Shown here: one piece after another, positions 16,528 through 24,063 of the stretch | How the letters are laid out: every line of letters starts with the position of its first letter | Position numbering within the stretch: the stretch's first letter is position 1 | Origin: Myxococcales bacterium | Lineage (GTDB): Bacteria; Myxococcota_A; Polyangia; Polyangiales; Polyangiaceae | Direction: 5' to 3' | Length of the DNA stretch: 43,868 nucleotides | NCBI GenBank assembly: GCA_025354825.1 | Contig: JANXMC010000844.1 | Location: 1-43,868 of the forward strand | The notes under the pieces: model-generated | Databases searched by the model: none | What the model was told of the DNA's origin: nothing | What the model saw: the letters and a program-made list of their open reading frames with translations, nothing else | Position numbers and translations under genes: made by a program

Positions 16528-19227
16528 GTGATCGCGCGCGCCTTTCTCGCCGCTGTACTTTTGCTCGCCGCTCCGCCGACGAAGGGGGCGGCCAATGCGG
16601 CCCCTACCAAGTCGGGAGCCCTTGCGACCAAGCCCTCCGCCGCGAAGCCCGCCGCGCCGACGAAGGCGCCGCCGCCGAAAGCGCCTGTCCTCGCGCCAAA
16701 GCCGAGCACGCCTGCAAAGCCGTCGCCCGTCGTCGCGAAGCCTGCGCCGCCGCCGGTGAAGGCCGCCCCGGCGCTTCCACACGGGGCGCCCGTCGTGTCG
16801 CCGCCGCCGAACGCGCCAGTGCCAGAGCCCGCGGCATCGTCGGAGGCTTCCGCCGAGCCGGTCGCGCCGCCTGCGCCCGCGGCGTCCGCTGCACCCGTGG
16901 CATCGAAGCCGGCCGCCCCCGCGGCACGCGCGGCGTCCACGCCCACGAGCTCGGCGGTCGCGGCCGCTGCGCCTGATAAGCCCGCGTCGTTGGCAATCGA
17001 TCTCATTGCCAAAGATCGCGACCGCGCCTGGTTCGCGACAGGGATCGAGCAGGTGATCGGCAACGAGTTCCTTCGATTCCACGCCGTCGAGGCGACGCCT
17101 AAGCTCGATTCGTCGGCGTCGTGTCCAACTCGCGAAGCGCGCTGTCTCGTCGAGGCCTATCGCAAAGCGGGCGTCGAGATCGTCGTCACCGGTGTCGTGA
17201 CCGAGCCCGGCGCCCTCGCCTACCAGGTCTACGAAACGTGGACGGGAGCCAAGGCCTTCGAAGGGGTCCTCGGCACGAGCGGCGTGACGACGTCGATGTT
17301 CGAGCGCGAGGTCGGCCAGCTCGTACGCCCCGTCGTCCAACGCGGGGGGCTTCTCGACGGGCGGCCGTCACGCGCGGCCGCGGAGATCACGGACGGGTCG
17401 TCGACCCCACGAGCGGGCGCGGTGGGCGCTCCGAAGGCGGCCGCGAAGCACTGGTATGTCCTACCGCTCGTCGTTGTCGGCACCGTCGTCCTGGTCGCGT
17501 TTCCGATTCTCCTCGCCCTGCTTCTGGTAGGCGGGCGGCAGCTGGCGCGACGCGAAACTCCGCGGTCGTGGAAGTGGTCGGGCCTCCTCGTGGCGTGCGC
17601 GTCGGGTCTCCCCATTCTGGTGAACGCCGTCGACGTCGATGCGGCCGTAGCGAAGGTCGCTCTTCGCGCGCCGTCGTTCGTCGCATTCGCGCCTCCCATC
17701 GTCGCGGGCGCGCTCTGGGCCGCGTTTGGGCTGCTTTTGGGGCTGTGGCTCTTCGCGCCCGTTCGAGGGTTCGAGCGTGTTCGTCACGATGCTCTCTGGC
17801 CGCTTCTTCGCGCGTGGCTCCTCCTCACACTTCTCCGTTCGGTCGCCCTCCTCGCCGTCTACGGTCCGCTCCTCGCGCTCTCGCTTCGCGCATCCCACGA
17901 CGCCGCCCTCTCCGAACGGACCATCGTCGCCTTCGTCGTCCCCGCCGTGGGTCTACTTCTCTGTTTCGTGATCCTTTCGTTCGTCGACAACCTCACACTT
18001 TATCTCGACGCGAAGCTCGCCGTCTGGCCGCCAACAGAACGCAACCCGTGGCATGCGACCCTTCGTAGATACGTGCAGGGGTACGTGCGGCGCGGCGTCG
18101 TCGAGGTCGACGAAGCGCTCCTCGCGCGAACGCTCTTCCTTCCCGGCACGCGCGGCGACGTCGTGAGCTACGGCGGCGGCTTCGCGCGACCGCGCATCGT
18201 CGTTGGCGAAAAGCCCCTCGAGGCCGCGCTGGGAGAGCTCCCCGACGACGAAGAGCTCGAAGAGCGAAAGGTAAATCCGGAGGAGCTCCCCTTCGGCCTC
18301 GTGGTGCCGTTCCGGCGCGCCAACGACGACCTCGCCGAGCTCGCGCGGTCCGAACGCCTTCGCACGGACGTCACCCGAAGACCGGCCCGCGGCCGTGCCC
18401 CGGTGCCGCGCCTCCTGGGCGAGAACGTGACACTCCTCGGGTGGCTCATGCCGCAGGCGAAGTCCGAAGGGAGCGGTGGCGGATTGCCCCTCATTGCGAA
18501 TACCGAAGAAGACTTCGGCGTCGTGAAACGCCTTCTGGCCGAGCACTATTCGGCATTCCAAGGCGCCCTCGACGACGACGAGGTCGACGACTCCGACCCC
18601 ACGCAAAAAGACTTCCTCTTCGGCCCGCTCCTTTTGGAGCTGGGCGTGATTGCGCGCCACGACACGCTCGTCGCGACGTTTCGGTTGTGCCTCGAGGCGA
18701 TGTGGCCAGGCAACGGCATTTTCTCCCGCCTGTTCCGTCTTCCCATCGCGCTGTACGACCGCCTTCTCGCCTCGCCCGGGCAGCGCGTCGCCGACGCCTA
18801 CGCGGCGTTGAACAGCGCGCTCCACCCGCTGATTCAGTACCTCTGTTTCATGGGCGGGGCAGACACGCGTCTTTTCACCGCGCGCGCGAACTTGCCAATG
18901 CTCGTCGCAACCTCGCGTGGAATGGTGGCCGAGCTCGAAGCCGTGTCCCCCACGGTCGCCTCCGAGAGCCCTGTCCTCGCCAACGCCCGGGCACGCGCCC
19001 GTGACGAAGCACGCGACCGCGTCGAATGGGTCGCGCGCAACTTCCACGGATCGATCTCCCCGACCCGCGTTCGTTGGCTGCGTGCTCTCGGCTCGGTGAT
19101 GATCGCGGCCGCCGTCTGCATCGCCCTGGGGCGCCAGGTCTCGGACGCCATCGCCTACCACCCGAGCTATGTCGATCGAATGAAGTCTCAGCGTACCGTG
19201 CCTAGTGAAGGAGACAGCTCGCGATGA
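16528..19227 (+). CDS. Large polytopic membrane protein heading the six-gene operon
   Basis: 899 residues from GTG at 16528. A signal/anchor segment (residues 2-16) is followed by a Pro/Ala/Lys-rich spacer to about 150, long enough to cross a periplasmic gap. Residues about 155-285 form a compact alpha/beta domain with two Cys (SCPTREARC) and VEIVVTGVVTEPG. Hydrophobic helices follow at about 310-340, 350-372, 388-413, 427-450 and 465-487, and one more at about 855-875. The roughly 360 residues between are soluble, acidic in places and without known motifs. Topology suggests an outer N-terminal domain and a large cytoplasmic loop. Its stop overlaps the next ATG (ATGA). I recognise no family. 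Confidence 0.8.
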   Translation: MIARAFLAAVLLLAAPPTKGAANAAPTKSGALATKPSAAKPAAPTKAPPPKAPVLAPKPSTPAKPSPVVAKPAPPPVKAAPALPHGAPVVSPPPNAPVPEPAASSEASAEPVAPPAPAASAAPVASKPAAPAARAASTPTSSAVAAAAPDKPASLAIDLIAKDRDRAWFATGIEQVIGNEFLRFHAVEATPKLDSSASCPTREARCLVEAYRKAGVEIVVTGVVTEPGALAYQVYETWTGAKAFEGVLGTSGVTTSMFEREVGQLVRPVVQRGGLLDGRPSRAAAEITDGSSTPRAGAVGAPKAAAKHWYVLPLVVVGTVVLVAFPILLALLLVGGRQLARRETPRSWKWSGLLVACASGLPILVNAVDVDAAVAKVALRAPSFVAFAPPIVAGALWAAFGLLLGLWLFAPVRGFERVRHDALWPLLRAWLLLTLLRSVALLAVYGPLLALSLRASHDAALSERTIVAFVVPAVGLLLCFVILSFVDNLTLYLDAKLAVWPPTERNPWHATLRRYVQGYVRRGVVEVDEALLARTLFLPGTRGDVVSYGGGFARPRIVVGEKPLEAALGELPDDEELEERKVNPEELPFGLVVPFRRANDDLAELARSERLRTDVTRRPARGRAPVPRLLGENVTLLGWLMPQAKSEGSGGGLPLIANTEEDFGVVKRLLAEHYSAFQGALDDDEVDDSDPTQKDFLFGPLLLELGVIARHDTLVATFRLCLEAMWPGNGIFSRLFRLPIALYDRLLASPGQRVADAYAALNSALHPLIQYLCFMGGADTRLFTARANLPMLVATSRGMVAELEAVSPTVASESPVLANARARARDEARDRVEWVARNFHGSISPTRVRWLRALGSVMIAAAVCIALGRQVSDAIAYHPSYVDRMKSQRTVPSEGDSSR

Positions 19228-20039
19228 GTGAAACGGAGCCGGAGCGGCAGTCGGAGTTCTTCGAAGTTCTCAACAAGAGCAGGCTCGCCGTCAGCAAGAA
19301 ATCGGCTGGCGCCGGCGTCGTTGGGCTCGTCGGATTCTTCTTGTTGCTCGGCGTTTCAGCCGTCTTTTTCGTGACCGAGAACTTTCTCATCGCGCTCTTC
19401 GGCGCGTCGCTCTCGCTCTTGATTTACGCGACGGGCGCCGAGATCGGAAAGCTTCTCCTGTCGACGATTACGATGTTCTTCTCGTCCCGCCACCTCACAC
19501 CGAAGGCCGCGCAGGTCCAAGAGACGCTCGCCGCCCTCGAAGAGGTGCTCACGCTCAGGAGAAACCGCGAAGGCGAAGTTCGCGTCGGCCCCGTCGAGCC
19601 GGGGATGAAGGTTCGCCTCCCCGACAACGCCCTCGTGCGCGACCTCGTGACGGTGCAAGAGCGAAAGAAGACATACGACTACGCCGAATACGTCGTCCAC
19701 TCCTATTACGTCGAGTGCCAAGAGCTCTACGACCACGCAGGCGCCCACCTCGACTTCGTGTCGGGCTCGATGCCGCTCTTCGGTCTCATGGGGACCGTGC
19801 TCGGCCTCATTAGTATGTTCGACAGCCTCGGTAGCGTCGCCACGGTCGAAGCGATCGCCCCGCAGCTTGCGCTTGCGCTGAAGTGCACGCTGTACGGCGC
19901 GCTTCTTTCGTCGCTGTACAAAATCGCGGCGACGCGCTTCGAGCAGCGCTTAAAGGGGCTCGATTACGACTTCGACACCTTGTGCCGCGCCCTTAAGGTC
20001 ATCTTCGAGAACCAGGCCGTGATCGAGGTGCAGAAGTGA
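19224..20039 (+). CDS. MotA/TolQ/ExbB-like proton-channel subunit
   Basis: 271 residues. Two N-terminal hydrophobic helices (about 28-50 and 54-76), a cytoplasmic segment of about 100 residues, then the conserved pair: DFVSGSMPLFGLMGTVLGLI (about 178-197) and APQLALALKCTLYGALLSSL (about 211-230), followed by a short charged tail. The GLMGTVLGLI block is the hallmark of the MotA/TolQ/ExbB family, whose pentamers surround two MotB/TolR/ExbD helices and convert ion flow into motion or force. Its partner is the next gene. Four-base overlaps at both ends (ATGA, GTGA) indicate coupled translation. It lacks the long C-terminal coiled tail of ZorA. Confidence 0.88.
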   Translation: MSETEPERQSEFFEVLNKSRLAVSKKSAGAGVVGLVGFFLLLGVSAVFFVTENFLIALFGASLSLLIYATGAEIGKLLLSTITMFFSSRHLTPKAAQVQETLAALEEVLTLRRNREGEVRVGPVEPGMKVRLPDNALVRDLVTVQERKKTYDYAEYVVHSYYVECQELYDHAGAHLDFVSGSMPLFGLMGTVLGLISMFDSLGSVATVEAIAPQLALALKCTLYGALLSSLYKIAATRFEQRLKGLDYDFDTLCRALKVIFENQAVIEVQK

Positions 20040-20662
20040 GTCGCGCCCGCGTCACGCGCCAGCGTAAGGCGTTCGACGTTTGGCAGATCGTCTACATCGA
20101 CTTGATGACCAACGTGATGATCTTCTTCGTCGTACTGTGGGCCGTTCAGAGCTCGCCGAAGAAGAGCGGCATTAGCGATACGTTTGGCACCGAGACTGTG
20201 AAGACCGTGAACTTACCGGGCGACGTTCTCTTCTCGGTGGGCAAGAGCGACATTTCCGACAACGGCCATGAAGTGTTCAAAAAACTCTTCGCGGACAGCG
20301 AAACGGTCCTGAACTTCGACACCGGCGGTCTCACGAAACGGATGCTCATCATCCACGGCCACACCGACAACGACGGCCAGAAAGACAAGAACCTCGATTT
20401 AGCGTTTCAACGAGCGCTCTCCACCTACAAAGAGATTGCGAAGTACGGCGCCAACGTCCCCGACCACGTCGTGATCTGCTCCCACGCCGACAACACACCC
20501 GCGCAAGACGTGCCGGCGATGGGCGGCAACCTGTCGCCCGCCGAGCAGGCCGCGGTCGCCGAGGCCAAGGCGAAAAACCGGCGCATCGTCATCGAGGACA
20601 AGCTCGTGAGCCGGGCCACCTCCGGCGTATCGAGCGCGACGAGCACGGTGGGAGCGCCGTGA
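20036..20662 (+). CDS. MotB-like stator subunit with OmpA peptidoglycan-binding domain
   Basis: 208 residues from GTG at 20036. A basic N-terminus and WQIVYIDLMTNVMIFFVVLW give the single MotB-type helix with Asp22 in the position of the proton-accepting Asp of MotB (compare YADFMT). Only about 25 residues separate the helix from an OmpA-like domain: VLFSVGKSDIS, then GHTDN (Asp111) and the FQRA Arg126 that in OmpA-family domains hold diaminopimelate, and the closing KNRRIVIE. So the protein should be anchored in the inner membrane and bind peptidoglycan. The linker and plug are shorter than in flagellar MotB. It pairs with the preceding MotA-like gene. Confidence 0.88.
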   Translation: MSRARVTRQRKAFDVWQIVYIDLMTNVMIFFVVLWAVQSSPKKSGISDTFGTETVKTVNLPGDVLFSVGKSDISDNGHEVFKKLFADSETVLNFDTGGLTKRMLIIHGHTDNDGQKDKNLDLAFQRALSTYKEIAKYGANVPDHVVICSHADNTPAQDVPAMGGNLSPAEQAAVAEAKAKNRRIVIEDKLVSRATSGVSSATSTVGAP

Positions 20663-22263
20663 TCGGCGCTCGTTCGCTCTCGAGCCTCGCGCTCCTCGCG
20701 TTCGCGCTCATCTCGGCGCTCGCGTTGGGGAGCTTTGCGCCCGAGCGGATGCACACGCGCGGCTTCGGCACCTATCTCGCGATTGGGATGTTCGGCATCG
20801 TCGTGGGAACGCTCATGTTCCGCTTTTTCCGTTTGGGAGAGCGGAGCCGCCACTATGTGAGATGGGCCACCGAGCGCTCGGGCTGGGACGTCACCGAAGG
20901 GCACTTCGTCGGCGGCGACACGCGGCGTTTCGTTCTCGGCGAGAGCCGTGAGAACGAAGCGTTCGACTTGCCTTCGTGGCTCCGTCTCGCCATGAGCATC
21001 ACAGTCACGTCGGTCTTGGCGCTCGCAGTCATCGATGGGCGTGCCCTCGCACGCCTAAGCCGCGCCTCGGGCGATGTGACGTCGATGGCTTCGACCTACT
21101 GCCCCGACGAGCTTCCGCCGCCTCCACCCGCGCGGGTGGTGAACGAGCCGGGGTGTGAGCTCGTGCGGCGCGCCTACGCCCTCGGCTACACGAAAACGTT
21201 GGGCGACTGTGCTCCCAAAACGGAGCACACGGCACAGAGCGCACGCCCTATTTGTACACGCAGGCAGCGCGACGAGCCGTGGCTCCACTATTCGTACCGC
21301 CTCTTCACGTCGTCGTTGGGAGGCGTCGTCGGCGCGACGAAGGCGAGCTATTTCACCAAAGCGCGCGACGACTTTCAAGCCCGTGCAAAGCATATCGGCG
21401 CTCTACGCAGCAGCGAAATCGAGATGCTCACGTCGTCGCCCCACGCGTCGCACCATCTCTATACGAACCTGCCCGACCCCAAGAACGGCGCCTTCGAAGA
21501 GACGACGTGCACAAGCCGCTACGCGCGCCTCCCCCACCGCGCCACCCCGCCAAAGGGGCCTCTGCAAGCGAGCCTGGTGTTGGAGCAGGTCGTCGCGCAG
21601 CTGCTCTTCGAGGGGACATACGACGCGTCTGCTGGGCACTGCCGCGAATACCATGTTCATTGGGGAGCGCCCGCCGATGCGTGCAAGCAAATCGCCGCGA
21701 ATCCCGCCGAGTTTCTCAAGAGAGACGGCGCGCTGAACGACGTGCGGCGCACGCTCGATCGCTTCCGCGTCGCCAATGAGCTCACGGCGCTCGGCGAGCC
21801 GAAGCCGACCCTCGAGCCGCCCGCCTTCGTGAGCTTTCAGTGCTACATCGAAGGCGATGCGTCGCCGCGCGCGCGCACGCCGTTCACCCTCGACGGCCAG
21901 GCGTTCACCGCCGACGAGCTTCATGTGAGCCCGTCGCCCGAAGGCGCCGAGCTGTACATCGACAGGTACGACGCCCTCGCGCGCCTGTTCGCGAAGACGT
22001 TTCACTATGGGTATTTGATGAGCGAAGCTGGCGCCGCCGAGCTCGCGGGCGGTGGCGCCACCAAAGAGCTCGAAGCGTCGCTCGCGGGGGCCGACTACTT
22101 GCTCACGCGGTTGTACGAGCTCGAGAGCATCGATATCTATTTGGATCCCGGTTGGCTCGCCTACCGGCCCGATCTCCTCGAGGTGTACCCCTACGAGCGG
22201 CATCTGAAGAACTTCATCGAAGTCTTTCGGCGCGACTACCGGCGCGAACGAGGTCGCCTATGA
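20659..22263 (+). CDS. Three-helix membrane protein with Cys-rich outer region
   Basis: 534 residues from GTG at 20659. Hydrophobic helices at about 6-26, 36-57 and 107-127. Then about 400 residues of soluble sequence with eight cysteines (STYCPD, PGCEL, GDCAP, PICTR, TTCTS, GHCREY, DACKQ, FQCY), consistent with disulfides in the periplasm. The C-terminal part has several aromatic/acidic segments such as IDIYLDPGWLAYRPDL. No family recognised. It begins inside the stop of the OmpA-domain gene and ends in ATGA with the next gene, so it is part of the same machine or pathway. The outer region could contact the stator's wall-binding domain (inference). Confidence 0.78.
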   Translation: MIGARSLSSLALLAFALISALALGSFAPERMHTRGFGTYLAIGMFGIVVGTLMFRFFRLGERSRHYVRWATERSGWDVTEGHFVGGDTRRFVLGESRENEAFDLPSWLRLAMSITVTSVLALAVIDGRALARLSRASGDVTSMASTYCPDELPPPPPARVVNEPGCELVRRAYALGYTKTLGDCAPKTEHTAQSARPICTRRQRDEPWLHYSYRLFTSSLGGVVGATKASYFTKARDDFQARAKHIGALRSSEIEMLTSSPHASHHLYTNLPDPKNGAFEETTCTSRYARLPHRATPPKGPLQASLVLEQVVAQLLFEGTYDASAGHCREYHVHWGAPADACKQIAANPAEFLKRDGALNDVRRTLDRFRVANELTALGEPKPTLEPPAFVSFQCYIEGDASPRARTPFTLDGQAFTADELHVSPSPEGAELYIDRYDALARLFAKTFHYGYLMSEAGAAELAGGGATKELEASLAGADYLLTRLYELESIDIYLDPGWLAYRPDLLEVYPYERHLKNFIEVFRRDYRRERGRL

Positions 22264-22862
22264 ACCGCTCGCTCGCGCGGCTCGCCATCGGCGCGGCATT
22301 CGTTGCAAGCTCTGCGGCGCTCGCGGACGATGCCGCGAGACCGTATGCGCGCGAGCCGCGCGTCGCCCATATTCGCGCGGCGCTCACGGCCATGGCGGCG
22401 GCGCCGCCGGAAACCCTTCGCAAAGCCTACGAGCACGCCCGCGGGGTGGAGCGCGGCGCCTGCTCGGCCGGCTCCGTTCGCCTGCGCGTCGAGTGCCTCC
22501 TCGTCGCGAGCAAAAAGTACTGCAGCGAGACGGCCACGGCGTCGCACGACTGCGCGCTCTACATGGACGTCATCGTGAGCAACGTGCTCGCCGACGAGTT
22601 TTTAATCCCTCGCGAAAAGCGCTACCAAATCGTTCGTACCAATGCCGACTACCGACCGGCCTTGGCCCGTGAGCTTCGGCGCATTCAGGGGACCATGGCC
22701 GTCGACTTTCGCCTCCACGGCAAGGGGACCGGCGGCGACGACGACGCCGAGACCATGGCGAGCAACATCGACCGCTACTGCCGCGGCGCGGCCGACGAGA
22801 GCAACGTGCCCTACCAAATTTGCGTATCGTCTCTCGCCTTTTTCATCAAAGGACCATCGTGA
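22260..22862 (+). CDS. Small exported Cys-rich protein of the operon
   Basis: 200 residues. A Sec signal peptide (AIGAAFVASSAALA-DD) is followed by a helical domain with six cysteines: GACSAG, VECLL, KYCSE, HDCAL, RYCRG and YQICVS, probably three disulfides. It shares the Cys-rich, periplasmic character of the preceding protein and may bind it. The overlaps with both neighbours (ATGA before, GTGA after) place it firmly in the operon. No family recognised. Confidence 0.78.
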   Translation: MNRSLARLAIGAAFVASSAALADDAARPYAREPRVAHIRAALTAMAAAPPETLRKAYEHARGVERGACSAGSVRLRVECLLVASKKYCSETATASHDCALYMDVIVSNVLADEFLIPREKRYQIVRTNADYRPALARELRRIQGTMAVDFRLHGKGTGGDDDAETMASNIDRYCRGAADESNVPYQICVSSLAFFIKGPS

Positions 22863-24046
22863 GCAGTCGCGAGCTTCTCAAGTTTCTCGAGGCCGAGACG
22901 AAGAACCTCAAACAGGCGGGGCTCGTTCGCCCCGAGCTCGTGTTGAGCGGACCACCAGGCCCCGTCGTCCACGTCGATGGGCGCGCCGTGGTGAGCTTCA
23001 CGTCGAGCGACTACCTCGGCCTCGCAACGCACGAAGCTTCGAAGAAAGCCGCGATCGCCGCGATCGAAACGTGGGGAGTCGGCGTCGCATCGACGCGCGT
23101 CGCGGCGGGGACGCTGTCGCTCCATGCCGAGCTCGAGACCGCCGTCGCCGCCCTCGTCGGCACGGAGGACGCGCTGGTGTACCCCAGCGGCCACCACGCG
23201 AGCACGGGGCTGTTCGAATCGCTAGTAGGTGATCGCGATTACGTCTTTTGCGACGACATGATGCGCCCGAGCCTCGCCGACGGGATTCGCCTCTCGCGCG
23301 CCCGCGCCTACGCGTACCGCAACGACGACATGGAGCACCTCGAAGATCGCCTAAAGCGCTCGCGCGCGGCACGCTTTCGAGTCATCGCGACGGACGGCGT
23401 TTTCCCGGCAACGGGGAAGATTGCCAATCTCGAAGCGATCTACGCATTGGCCTCGAAGTACCGCGCGATGGTCGTCGTCGACGACAGCCAAGGCGTGGGC
23501 ATTCTCGGCGGGGGCAAAGGCGCCCACGGCGGCCTCACGCTCAAAGACGGCATCGACGTCGTCACCGGCTCCTTCGGCGCGGCTCTCGGCGGCGGCGCGG
23601 GCGGCTTCGTCGCAGGGAAAAGTACAGTCATTGCGTGGCTTCGGCAGACGTCGCGCGCACACCTCGCGTCGACCGCGCTTTCGCCCGCGGCATCGGCCGT
23701 GGCGCGCAGCTGCATCGAACTCGTCCAGCGCGAGCCCGGCCTCCGCCGCGCTCTCGACGCGAACCTGGAGACGTTCAAGGCGGCGATGGCGAAGGACGCA
23801 GGGCTCCTCGTCGACATCACCCACCCGGCGATCTCGGTTCTCGTGCGCAACGCCGTGTCGGCCCAGCGCCTCACGGACTACCTCTTTCGAAACGACATCT
23901 TCGTCATCGGCTACTGCCACCCCGTCGTCCCCGAGGGGGAGGCGCGCATTTCGATCCGAATCACGGCAAGGCACACGCAGGAGCAGCTCGAACGCGCAGC
24001 GAAGGCCATCGGCGATGGCATGAAGGAGCTACAAATTCAGCTCTAA
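22859..24046 (+). CDS. Alpha-oxoamine-synthase (KBL-like) protein lacking the PLP lysine
   Basis: 395 residues from GTG at 22859, with AAAGGA upstream. It aligns along its length with 2-amino-3-ketobutyrate CoA ligase and related alpha-oxoamine synthases: FTSSDYLGLATH, a RVAAGTLSLHAELE block, TDGVFPATGKIANL, VVDDSQGVGILG, then GSFGAALGGGAGGF, WLRQTSR, and the C-terminal PVVPEGEARISIR. In the family GTLGKALGG carries the lysine that binds PLP; here the codon at 23579-23581 is GCG, Ala241. The His of DDSH is also replaced by Gln (211). It is therefore probably a non-catalytic or altered-chemistry homologue, as LCB1 is in serine palmitoyltransferase. No complete partner enzyme is encoded nearby. 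It is the last gene of the operon. Confidence 0.88.
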   Translation: MSSRELLKFLEAETKNLKQAGLVRPELVLSGPPGPVVHVDGRAVVSFTSSDYLGLATHEASKKAAIAAIETWGVGVASTRVAAGTLSLHAELETAVAALVGTEDALVYPSGHHASTGLFESLVGDRDYVFCDDMMRPSLADGIRLSRARAYAYRNDDMEHLEDRLKRSRAARFRVIATDGVFPATGKIANLEAIYALASKYRAMVVVDDSQGVGILGGGKGAHGGLTLKDGIDVVTGSFGAALGGGAGGFVAGKSTVIAWLRQTSRAHLASTALSPAASAVARSCIELVQREPGLRRALDANLETFKAAMAKDAGLLVDITHPAISVLVRNAVSAQRLTDYLFRNDIFVIGYCHPVVPEGEARISIRITARHTQEQLERAAKAIGDGMKELQIQL

Positions 24047-24063
24047 CGAAAGGCCGCGCGGGG

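Noticed and set aside
19224-20662. Zorya defence system (ZorA/ZorB)
   Set aside because: The MotA-like protein lacks the long C-terminal tail of ZorA and no ZorC, ZorD or ZorE-type gene is near; the coupled genes are envelope proteins and a KBL homologue.
19224-20662. Flagellar stator or Tol-Pal system
   Set aside because: No flagellar, tolA, tolB or pal gene is present, and the MotB-like protein has an OmpA domain with a very short linker.
22859-24046. Functional biotin (BioF), KBL or serine palmitoyltransferase gene
   Set aside because: The PLP lysine and the adjacent His are replaced, and no pathway genes lie nearby.
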